From NCBI RefSeq assembly GCF_900104815.1, contig NZ_FNTD01000002.1, forward strand, positions 1 to 29,193: 29,193 bases of DNA, read 5' to 3'. This DNA is from Streptomyces misionensis. Its GTDB lineage: Bacteria > Actinomycetota > Actinomycetes > Streptomycetales > Streptomycetaceae. Position 1 is the first letter of the stretch. The number at the start of each line of letters is the position of its first letter. This document shows positions 11,313-18,034 of this stretch, piece by piece. The notes below the pieces were generated by a model that was not told where the DNA came from, ran no database searches, and saw only the letters and a list, made by a program, of their open reading frames with translations. A program made the position numbers and the translations under genes.

Positions 11313-11345
11313 AGCGGCACCTCATCCAGCGGATGGGGTGCCGCT
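11313..11345. terminator. 15-bp hairpin between toxin and immunity genes
   Basis: AGCGGCACCTCATCC pairs with GGATGGGGTGCCGCT around an AGC loop; the only imperfection is one G-T pair. It starts nine bases after the Rhs stop. There is no long T-run, as is common for Streptomyces terminators. It may end or attenuate the Rhs transcript, so the immunity gene may also have its own promoter. Confidence 0.7.
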
Positions 11346-11377
11346 TCTCTAGGGTAACGTTCGGATGAGGGTGTCCA

Positions 11378-11878
11378 ATGGTGGATCTGACTGACGAGAA
11401 CTGGCCGTCTTTTGCCATGGTGCAGATCCATGGTTCAAGTGCTGGGAATCCCGACTGGGACGGTCCGGATCTAACGCTTGAGGTCCCGAGGGCAATGGTC
11501 GGGGCGACGTATCGGGCTGCGGATGCTCTAACGAGGGGCCATGGAAGCCTCGTAAGGTTCGGTTCGACCGGGCTCTTTGGCAGCATTCTGCTCGATACCG
11601 TAACGGGTGCAGTGGTTAAGCTTGAGCGAGACGCGCACCATGTGAGCATCGTGAATTCTTCACTCCCCAACTTTGTTGTGGTGGTGAGGGCGGTGATTGA
11701 GCGGTTTCCCTTCTATGACTCAGGCAGCGATGATAGCGAGTGGATGGCTGCCGCAAGGGCAGTAGAGGAAATCGTTCGAGGTGTCGACCCAGGTGCCTTC
11801 ATTCGGGATGGATTCTGGGAAACGCTCGTTAATGATATTGAGATGGGGGATTTTTCTACAGAAGATGTCCTGGGGTAG
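11378..11878 (+). CDS. Probable SUKH-family immunity protein for the Rhs toxin
   Basis: A 166-residue cytoplasmic-looking protein with no signal or membrane segment, starting at ATG 11378 behind GATGAGGG. It lies 73 bp after the toxin gene on the same strand, the standard place for a cognate immunity gene. Seen in sequence: RFGSTGLFGSILLDTVTGAV followed by VSIVNSSLPNF and an acidic C-terminal half. The pattern of a glycine-rich strand, an acidic D-x-x-TG turn and VNSSL-x-x-F resembles the SUKH-4 branch of the SMI1/KNR4 superfamily. SUKH proteins are frequent partners of nuclease and deaminase toxins and neutralise them by direct binding. Position makes the immunity role likely; the family assignment rests on motif resemblance only. 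Codon use is A/T-richer than in the Rhs shell, matching the toxin tip, so the two probably moved together. Confidence 0.72.
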   Translation: MVDLTDENWPSFAMVQIHGSSAGNPDWDGPDLTLEVPRAMVGATYRAADALTRGHGSLVRFGSTGLFGSILLDTVTGAVVKLERDAHHVSIVNSSLPNFVVVVRAVIERFPFYDSGSDDSEWMAAARAVEEIVRGVDPGAFIRDGFWETLVNDIEMGDFSTEDVLG

Positions 11879-12314
11879 TGGCAGGATATTGCGATGGCCT
11901 TTATGTCGGGTCGCTGAGAATCGCCGCGAGGTTTCGAGCCTGGCCGGACCGACCATTGGGCCTGGATTCCCAGAGCATTTTCTGAATAGCGATCAATCCG
12001 TGCCATTAATCTCAGGAAGCCCCCCGCTAGGCCGTCCTGGACGATCCGGAGTTGGTGGAGTGGCGCGGCGGAGGCCTCCCGGCCAGCTCTTTACTGCCGC
12101 CGGACGGTGCGCTGTCACGCCGGGTGGGAGAGCCGGGCACCGGTGATGTCCGTGGCGTGCAGGGAGATCTGCCCTTGTCCTGGACCGTCGGTGGCCTACG
12201 GGCCGCCGACGGGTGCTCCTGCTTGGTGGGACTGGTCCACCCACGCCTCCGGGTTCCGGGTGACCACCCAGCTCCTGACTCGGGTGGCCGGCCCTTCCCA
12301 GGTGCTGCTGGGGC
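11879..12314. other. Gene-poor stretch after the immunity gene, possible unrecognised gene debris
   Basis: No intact gene is supported here. On the minus strand, from about 12330 down to 12100, there is protein-like text (VVTRNPEAWVDQSHQAG, then after a stop ISLHATDITGARLSHP) that could be debris of another gene. I do not recognise its family. The tap homology stops just to the right, near 12370, so a deletion or insertion boundary lies about here. Confidence 0.4.
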
Positions 12315-13138
12315 TCACCACCAGCGGCCAGCTCTGGAATGGCCCGGCATCAGCCTCCTTTGCCCGGGCAGGCCGTACCGCTCGCACGCGGCCTCGGTGA
12401 GCACCAGCAGCGGGTCGGCGTCCTTGCCCGAACCGTGCAGCCTCTCCGCCCCCAGCCGCGCCTCGGCCAGCGTCCATTCGATCAGGGCGGGCAGGGACTT
12501 GGCGGGTACGTCCAGGATCAGGCCGCCGACGTCGTAGCCGGTCACATGCCGGTCGGTGGCGGTGTTGGTGTTGGTGTCGAGGGCGAGCAGCGGGCCGTGC
12601 GCGTACGCGCCGCCGGGCGTGGGCGTGTTCGCCGGGGAGGCCTTCTTCGCATCCGGACGACGCGAGCCGTGCGACGTCCGCCCTGCATGTGGATGCGACC
12701 CGGCGGCCGGTGCCCGGACGGCCGCCGGGGGAGCGGAAGCGGAGCCCTCTTCTTCTGGCCCGGTCGTGGCCGCAGGGTCCGGTGCCCCGCCTGTCGGCGG
12801 CGTTGTTCGTCTCGATGACGCGGCCGCCGCCTGGGCTGGGTGCCGCAGCGGGTTGCGGCAGCGCGGTGTCCTCTTGCGGGACACCGGTGGTCTCGGGGAC
12901 GGGGTAGAGCGTGGCGAGGTGCTCCAGCAGGTGTGCGTACGCCTCCCGCTTCGGTGGCCGCGGCTCGGTCTTGCCCGGCTCCCAGCGGCCGAGGGTCGCC
13001 TGCCGCGCCTTCAGTGCGGCGGCCGCCTCGTCCAGGGTCGAGCGCGTGGGCCTGGCGTGACCGCTTGCGTTCCGCCGGCGGCGGTAGCGGGGACGGGGAG
13101 GCGGCCAGCGCGTCGACCGCGTCGAACAGCTCGGACAT
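12315..13138 (-). pseudogene. tap: Truncated and frameshifted telomere-associated protein gene (tap remnant)
   Basis: Tap is the Streptomyces protein that binds telomere DNA and recruits the terminal protein during end replication of linear replicons. The remnant starts at ATG 13138 behind GGAGGTG and reads MSELFDAVDAL, then PLPPPAERKR, the expected N-terminus. One extra base near 13050 moves the XRE-type helix-turn-helix into the next frame (STLDEAAAALKAR, then LGRWEPGKTEPRPP). A second shift in the linker near 12810-12840 leads to the conserved block GGLILDVPAKSLPALIEWTL and SGKDADPLLVLTEAACERYG. Homology ends near 12370 after roughly 250 residues, whereas full-length Tap is about 740. The gene is therefore dead by two indels and loss of its C-terminal two thirds. 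No terminal-protein gene (tpg), the usual partner, is in the window. Confidence 0.82.
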
Positions 13139-13173
13139 GGAACACCTCCACCTTAACCCCAACCGCATGTAGC

Positions 13174-13212
13174 GCGTACGTACTGCGTACATGTCGCGTA
13201 CATTTCGCGTAC
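13174..13212. repeat. Four GCGTAC repeats at exact 11-bp spacing (iteron-like operator)
   Basis: GCGTAC occurs at 13174-13179, 13185-13190, 13196-13201 and 13207-13212, each exactly 11 bp from the last, so the sites face the same side of the helix. The block lies between the divergent starts of tap (13138) and the helicase (13324). A possible -10 box, TAGGGT at 13232-13237, would put its -35 region over the last repeat. It looks like a cooperative binding site for a regulator, perhaps Tap itself through its helix-turn-helix; that is inference. Confidence 0.72.
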
Positions 13213-13323
13213 GAATGGGTTTGTCGGGTGGTAGGGTCCCTAGGCGGCCCGTCTTCGGTGGGCTCAGCGCCTCCCGGCCCGGCTGCTGCCTGGATGCATG
13301 CCTGCGTATCGAGGGAGAGCTTG

Positions 13324-15762
13324 ATGACTGTGGTCGAATTGCCGCGGCCCGGCCGCTCCGAACGGTCCCAGCTCTTCCCTGACCAGGCGGAGGCAGTCGA
13401 TCGGCTGGTACGCCACCTGCACCGCCCGGGGACGAGAGCGCTGTTCGTGTCGGCGACGGGGACCGGGAAGACGCTGACCTCGATCCGGGTGGCGGACGGG
13501 CTCGGTGCGCGGCTGGTGCTGTTCGTGGTGCCCACCCTGGACCTGGCAGCGCAGACCGCGCTGGCCTGGCGACGGGACGGCCACGGCGAGCACATGGTGA
13601 TCGTCTCCTCCCTGGACGCCGCCGGCCGTGACGATCTGGTGGCCGCCCGGATCATGTCGACCACCAGCCCACACGCGCTGGGCGGGCTGATGTCGGTCGT
13701 GGGGGAGGGCGAGGACCAGATTCGGGCGTTGACGGTGATCTGCACCTACGACTCCCTGACCAAGATCGAACAAACCCAGAGGACGGGGTACGCCGTCCCG
13801 CCGTTCGACCTCGCGGTCATGGATGAAGCGCACCGGATCGCCGGCCGGGCCGACAAGAAATGGGTGATCGTCAACGACGCGCAGCGGATCCGCGCGGACC
13901 GCCGTCTCTACATGACCGCCACCCCCCGCATCTTCGCCGCGCCTGAGCTGGCGGAGTCCGCCGACACCACCCGCCCCCGCCGCCGCCCGCAGGGCGAGGA
14001 GGTGGACGCGTTCGCCAACTCCATGGACAACGAGCAGGTGTACGGCAAGAAGATCGTCGACTACCCCCTCGCGCAGGCCGTGGCGGACGGCCGCGCTGCG
14101 GACTACCGGATCGTGGTGCCCACCCTCACCGACACCGACCTGCGCCGCCGCCTCAACCTGCCCGCCCCCGGCACCACCCCCACCGGCGCCACCGCGCCCC
14201 GGGAGCCGAACGACGACAGTGCGCTGCGCACCACCGCCCTGCACCTGGCAGTCCTGCGCGCCATGACCGAGCACCGTCTGAAGAAGGTCCTGGTCTACTT
14301 CAACCTGGTCTCCGATGCCCGCCGCTTCGCCCGCGAACTCCCGCACACCCTGCGCCTGCTCGCCCAAACCGACCCCGGCCTCGTCCCCGGCATCGACCCT
14401 CAGCTGTTCTTCGCCCACGGCGAGCACACCTCCGCCCAACGCGCCGACATCTTCACCGCCTTCGCCGCCGCCGACACCGCGATCCTCGCCAACTCCCGCC
14501 TGATCTCAGAAGGCGTCGACATCCCCAGCGTCGACGCGATCGTCTTCGCCGACCCCACCCGCAGCGTCATCCGCTGCGTCCAGGCCCTCGGCCGCGCCCT
14601 GCGCCTGGACGTGAGCGGCAAGACCGCCTCACTGATCGTCCCCGTCTACATCCCGCCCGGCGCCGACGCCGAGAACATCCTCGGCACCGCCTACGAACCG
14701 GTGTGGGCGATCGCCTGCGCCCTGGCCAGCCACGACCACCGCATCCTCGAACGCCTCCCCGACAAAGCCAACCGCCTCCCACGCGAGACCAGCCAGGTCA
14801 TCGCCCGGCGCTGGCACTTCGACTTCACCGTCCACCCCGAACGCATCGCCCAGGCGATGGACCTCATCTCCTTCGACCCCCGCGACCCGGCCGTCTCCCG
14901 CTCCCGCCGCCTCGGCCTCGCCGCCGCCCACTCCTACCGCGACGAGCACGGCCACCTCGACGTCCCCGCCGACCACACCGATCCCACCGGCTACCGGCTC
15001 GGCACCTTCATCACCACCATGCGCGACGCCGCGAAGGCCGGCCGCCTCGAAACCGACTGGATCGCCGAACTCGACACCCTCGGCATGATCTGGGACAAGC
15101 ACGACGCCGCCTGGCGCGCCCGCCTCGCCGCCGCCACCGACTACCACCGCACCCACGGCCACCTCGCCGCCCCCGCCACCACACCCGTCGGAGCCTGGCT
15201 CGCCGAACAACGCCACCACGCCACCAAGAACGTCCTCGACACCGCCCGCGCCGACGCCCTCACCGCCCTCGACCCCGACTGGCGCCTTCCCCATGGTGCG
15301 GACTGGCACCGCAAATACCACCTCCTGCGCGCCCACCTCGCCACCGGCGCCGACCCCGCCGCCCTCACCCGCGACACCGTCCTCGCCGGCGTGAAGATCG
15401 GCTCCTGGCTGGCCCGCCAGCTCACCACCTGGCCCACCCTCACCCCCGGCCAGCAACAGCTGATGACCGCGCTCGGCCTCACCCCCGAGGCGAACCCGCT
15501 GGCTCCCGCCCGCCGTACCCGCCGCACGTTCGAGGAGACCGTCCAGCTGCTGGAGCTCTTCCTGCACCGCGAGGGCCGCACCCCGGCCGCCCGAGAGACG
15601 ATCCGCGTCGACGGCGACGCCGTCAAGATCGGCGCCTGGCTCGCCAAGGCCCGCACCAAGCACCGCGCAGGCCAGCTCCCCGGCCATCACGTACGCCTGG
15701 TTGCCGCCCTCTTCGAGGGGGACTGGACGGCCGAGGACGCCGTGCCGGCCGTCCTGATGTAG
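13324..15762 (+). CDS. DEAH-box superfamily 2 helicase with helicase-associated (HA) repeats
   Basis: An ATP-driven nucleic-acid helicase of 812 residues. Start is ATG 13324 (TTG 13321 is also possible) behind GAGGGAG; the open frame runs further upstream across tap but has no coding character there. Motifs: Walker A ATGTGKT (44-50), DEAH (167-170), motif III TATPR (about 197-201), SEGVDIP and the arginine-finger motif QALGRALR (420-427), all typical of the type III restriction-subunit (ResIII) branch. From about residue 530 to the end are repeated HA-type units (for example HSYRDEHGHLDVP, YHRTHGHLAAP, VGAWLAEQR, VKIGSWLARQL, VKIGAWLAKAR). Such HA-repeat helicases are common on Streptomyces plasmids and chromosome arms; their cellular role is not settled. 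Helicase-like genes also occur at Streptomyces telomeres (ttrA), but I cannot say this is one. Confidence 0.9.
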   Translation: MTVVELPRPGRSERSQLFPDQAEAVDRLVRHLHRPGTRALFVSATGTGKTLTSIRVADGLGARLVLFVVPTLDLAAQTALAWRRDGHGEHMVIVSSLDAAGRDDLVAARIMSTTSPHALGGLMSVVGEGEDQIRALTVICTYDSLTKIEQTQRTGYAVPPFDLAVMDEAHRIAGRADKKWVIVNDAQRIRADRRLYMTATPRIFAAPELAESADTTRPRRRPQGEEVDAFANSMDNEQVYGKKIVDYPLAQAVADGRAADYRIVVPTLTDTDLRRRLNLPAPGTTPTGATAPREPNDDSALRTTALHLAVLRAMTEHRLKKVLVYFNLVSDARRFARELPHTLRLLAQTDPGLVPGIDPQLFFAHGEHTSAQRADIFTAFAAADTAILANSRLISEGVDIPSVDAIVFADPTRSVIRCVQALGRALRLDVSGKTASLIVPVYIPPGADAENILGTAYEPVWAIACALASHDHRILERLPDKANRLPRETSQVIARRWHFDFTVHPERIAQAMDLISFDPRDPAVSRSRRLGLAAAHSYRDEHGHLDVPADHTDPTGYRLGTFITTMRDAAKAGRLETDWIAELDTLGMIWDKHDAAWRARLAAATDYHRTHGHLAAPATTPVGAWLAEQRHHATKNVLDTARADALTALDPDWRLPHGADWHRKYHLLRAHLATGADPAALTRDTVLAGVKIGSWLARQLTTWPTLTPGQQQLMTALGLTPEANPLAPARRTRRTFEETVQLLELFLHREGRTPAARETIRVDGDAVKIGAWLAKARTKHRAGQLPGHHVRLVAALFEGDWTAEDAVPAVLM

Positions 15763-16051
15763 TCCCTCTCCCGGCTGGTGCGGCCACAGACTTGGCCAGT
15801 TCCCCACCGTCGGCGAGAGCTGCGACCTGCGTGGTTGTGGTGCGCCGCCGTCGGTCCGCCGTCGTCGCCGTCAGTTTGCCCGAGATCATGGCCAGGTTGT
15901 GTGTCGCGGATCGACTCATCCGTACCCCATTCTGAGGAGTGGCCTCCTGCCGAATCCAGGCACCGTCTTGCGTCGCACCACCGCTGGCGACCGTGGGCCG
16001 TTGGCCGGCGCGCCGCCAGTGCGCACGCGTCGCGCCGAAACGGCAGGGAGG
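15763..16051. other. Convergent intergenic region, nothing identified
   Basis: This 289-bp gap lies between the ends of the helicase and the nuclease genes. Open frames crossing it are arginine/proline-rich shadows without a ribosome site. No clear strong hairpin was seen. Confidence 0.4.
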
Positions 16052-16696
16052 TCACCAGTCGCCTGGCTCATCGTCTCCGGCGTCAGCGAGCCGCTCTTCC
16101 TCCGCGAGCCGCCTTATGTCCTCGTCGACGCGAGCTGAGGTGAGTGAGGCACCCTCACCGAATCGGATCAGTTGTTCTGCCGGGCTGTAGAAGCGAGGGG
16201 TGGCGCCAAGGCTGGCGCGGCAACTGCGGCACCGCCATGGCCGGCGCAGGGTCACCCACTGGGCGCGGGCGCACGACGGGCACTCAGTGAGATAAGCGCT
16301 CGCACCGTACGCCGAAGCCCACCATGCGTGCCCCCAACGGCCGCGGTAGCCGATCTGGTTGGGACTGCGGTGGGAGGGCCAGCCCAGCAGGACCAGCTGG
16401 CCCCCGCGCCACCGGCAGCTGCAGACACCAGTGCATCCGCAGGCACGGGCGTTACCGAGTTCTGTCGCCTTCTCCCGCCGTGGTGTGTGAGGGCCTTTGA
16501 CTTCCAGCCATGTTCCTATCTCGGGAAGCCAGAAGTCCGGCACGTACTGGGTGCCGGAGGGAAGGGTGATCAGCTCGGGCTCGTAGTCCCACGCAATGCC
16601 GAGGCCGTTGAGCGTGATAGCCCAGTCAGCTTCAAGGCGGGACCGGAAGCGAGTGCCGGCGTAGGTGGTGGGGACGGCGTCTATCGGCTTGGTCAT
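16052..16696 (-). CDS. PD-(D/E)XK-like nuclease with C-terminal zinc ribbon
   Basis: A 214-residue protein starting at ATG 16696 behind AGGGGACC. The N-terminal half has the restriction-endonuclease core: YAGTRFRSRLEADWA with Glu22, then YVPDFWLP with Asp54, then TWLEVKGP with Glu65 and Lys67. This is the full E...PD...ExK signature and predicts metal-dependent DNA cleavage. A cysteine cluster (ACGCTGVCSC, residues 85-94) follows the core, and a zinc ribbon CPSC...CRSC (Cys139, 142, 156, 159) lies in the C-terminal third, probably for nucleic-acid binding. It is the second gene of an operon, 14 bp after the HEPN-like gene. Similar stand-alone nucleases occur in actinobacterial phages and mobile elements. 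The fold is well supported; the substrate and role (defence or recombination) are unknown. Confidence 0.75.
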   Translation of the reverse strand: MTKPIDAVPTTYAGTRFRSRLEADWAITLNGLGIAWDYEPELITLPSGTQYVPDFWLPEIGTWLEVKGPHTPRREKATELGNARACGCTGVCSCRWRGGQLVLLGWPSHRSPNQIGYRGRWGHAWWASAYGASAYLTECPSCARAQWVTLRRPWRCRSCRASLGATPRFYSPAEQLIRFGEGASLTSARVDEDIRRLAEEERLADAGDDEPGDW

Positions 16697-16710
16697 CGTA
16701 GGGTCCCCTG

Positions 16711-17550
16711 TCAGGCGTGCAGCTGTACGGAGTAGTCCTGGTCGTCGATCTCGCGCAGGACGCTGACAGCGAGCATGAGGGCGATCACGGCGTTGGCAGC
16801 GGTGTACTGGACGGCGCCGGCAGCGTGGGCGGTGGCGTGCCGGTTGAAGCCTTCCGGCACGGAGTTAGATCGCCGGAACTCCTCCAGTGTCTGGGCGAAG
16901 GGCAGGAAAACAGCTGCTCTGCGGAACTGACCAATCGTGGCGTCGTCATCTACGTCGACCGTCGGGACGCTCTGTTTGATCTTGGTGTAGCCAGGCCACC
17001 AGCCCCTGTCGGTGAGCCACGCCGGGTTGGCGAAGGCCAGACCGCGAACGAAGGTGTCCCAGACATTCGCGGCGAGGGCCTGCGCACCGCTGAACATGCC
17101 GCCCTCGATCATCCGCACGCATTCCTCGAGCAAGGCCCGCTGCGCGGTAAAGCGCGCGTCGGTCACGGAGACCAATACCTTGCTGCAGGAGGCGAGGATC
17201 TCTGTCCGAGAGTCGTCGAGGACCTTCGCGCGGGAACGAACGTCATCCGCTGCGAGCAGCAGCCGGATCACGTCGGCCGGGGGGACCCATGCCAGGGGCA
17301 CCCCTTCCAGCATCAGCCGGATCATGTCGTTGTAGGCCAGGCGCTGGCCCTGCCAGTTTTCCGGCATCATCGCGTCCAGGCGTTCCAGCGCTGACTGCAA
17401 AGGCGCGACAGCCTTGGACAGGCCCTCCAGCCGCGGCGCTGGAAGTGCCACCTTAGGCGCCGGTATCAAGTTCGCAGCCACCGTCCGCCGGATGTTCTCC
17501 GTAGCCGCGTTGAGAACCTCGGCCAGCCGTGCATCGAAGCTGTTCGTCAT
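16711..17550 (-). CDS. HEPN-like protein with an Rx4H motif, first gene of a nuclease operon
   Basis: A 279-residue, mostly helical protein starting at ATG 17550 behind GGGAGGGG; a longer reading frame with start at 17577 adds only nine residues that overlap the ribosome site. The C-terminal part carries FNRHATAHAAG, with Arg237 and His242 giving the R-x4-H signature of HEPN ribonucleases, followed by a hydrophobic helix (ANAVIALMLAVSVL). HEPN proteins typically cut RNA in toxin-antitoxin, abortive-infection and CRISPR systems. The rest (LARLDAMMP-like helices, WVPPADVIRLLLAADD, RGWWPGYTKI) I do not recognise. Its tight linkage to the PD-(D/E)XK gene suggests a two-component module, possibly anti-phage. 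No membrane protein or methylase accompanies it. The HEPN call rests on one motif and its setting, so it is moderate. Confidence 0.62.
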   Translation of the reverse strand: MTNSFDARLAEVLNAATENIRRTVAANLIPAPKVALPAPRLEGLSKAVAPLQSALERLDAMMPENWQGQRLAYNDMIRLMLEGVPLAWVPPADVIRLLLAADDVRSRAKVLDDSRTEILASCSKVLVSVTDARFTAQRALLEECVRMIEGGMFSGAQALAANVWDTFVRGLAFANPAWLTDRGWWPGYTKIKQSVPTVDVDDDATIGQFRRAAVFLPFAQTLEEFRRSNSVPEGFNRHATAHAAGAVQYTAANAVIALMLAVSVLREIDDQDYSVQLHA

Positions 17551-17593
17551 CCCACCCCTCCCTGTACCTGGGAGCATTTTCCGGCATGGAGTC

Positions 17594-17883
17594 GTGCCGA
17601 CGTCGGCTCTTCATGCTGACCAGCCGCGGTACCCGGTCTGGGACCGCTTCCGCCAACCCGGCACGGAGCCGACGCGCGGACATGGCTCCTTCCGCGTCGC
17701 CATCGTCCTGCTCACTGCCGCCCTCGCCCTCGTGCTCGCGCTCCTCGTTGCAGCAGTGGGCACCCTTGCCCCTATCGACGGCGCCACGTACCCGCCGCCC
17801 TCCTGCGCGCCGCCACCGCGTTCGCCACTGTCCTCATCCTCGCCGCCGCCACAATCGGAGCCCTCGCCCAATTCCTCCCGTGA
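17594..17883 (+). pseudogene. Possible broken small two-helix membrane protein
   Basis: Between two divergent genes, one frame gives DQPRYPVWDRFRQPG and a strong membrane helix (FRVAIVLLTAALALVLALLV). The next frame over, from about 17794, gives a second helix (LLRAATAFATVLILAAATI) that ends at TGA 17881 with AQFLP. Together they read as a roughly 97-residue two-helix protein with a single-base loss near 17790. Without the shift, the first frame continues as a proline/serine-rich tail to 17998. The start is uncertain (GTG 17594 lacks a well-spaced ribosome site). The rest of 17551-18034 holds nothing else except the inverted repeat before the next gene. Confidence 0.4.
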
Positions 17884-17988
17884 GCCGGCCGCTGCCGCCC
17901 CCGGCGTGACACTCCCGGATGGCTTCGAAACCTGTCTCGAAGTCGCTGTGCCGACCTGCTTTCCAGTCGTGTACTACTGGGCATCAAA

Positions 17989-18012
17989 AGTGCTGTAGCC
18001 AATTACAGCAGT
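17989..18012. promoter_or_regulatory. Inverted repeat (operator-like) upstream of a TTG-start gene
   Basis: AGTGCTGTA, six bases, then TACAGCAGT: nine-base arms with one mismatch and a perfect inner core GCTGTA-N6-TACAGC. It ends eight bases before the ribosome site at 18021-18030, where a repressor could block the next gene. The next gene itself has a helix-turn-helix-like block, so autoregulation is possible but unproven. Confidence 0.5.
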
Positions 18013-18034
18013 TGTGTTGAGGAGGGGGAGCACG

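Noticed and set aside
13174..13212. CRISPR-like array
   Set aside because: Repeats are only six bases with an 11-bp period, far too short for a CRISPR repeat and spacer; an operator or iteron fits.
12556..13323. Upstream extension of the helicase open frame (total 1068 codons)
   Set aside because: It runs antisense through the tap remnant, lacks a ribosome site, and reads as low-complexity Ala/Gly/Arg text. The coding start with a good site is ATG 13324.
13264..14439. 391-codon minus-strand frame inside the helicase
   Set aside because: It overlaps the Walker A and DEAH coding sequence and has shadow composition.
14629..15807. 392-codon minus-strand frame inside the helicase
   Set aside because: Antisense shadow of the HA repeats, with Gly/Val-rich low-complexity text.
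15687..16055. Minus-strand frame in the convergent gap
   Set aside because: Arg/Ser/Thr-rich text, no ribosome site, and overlap with the helicase C-terminus.
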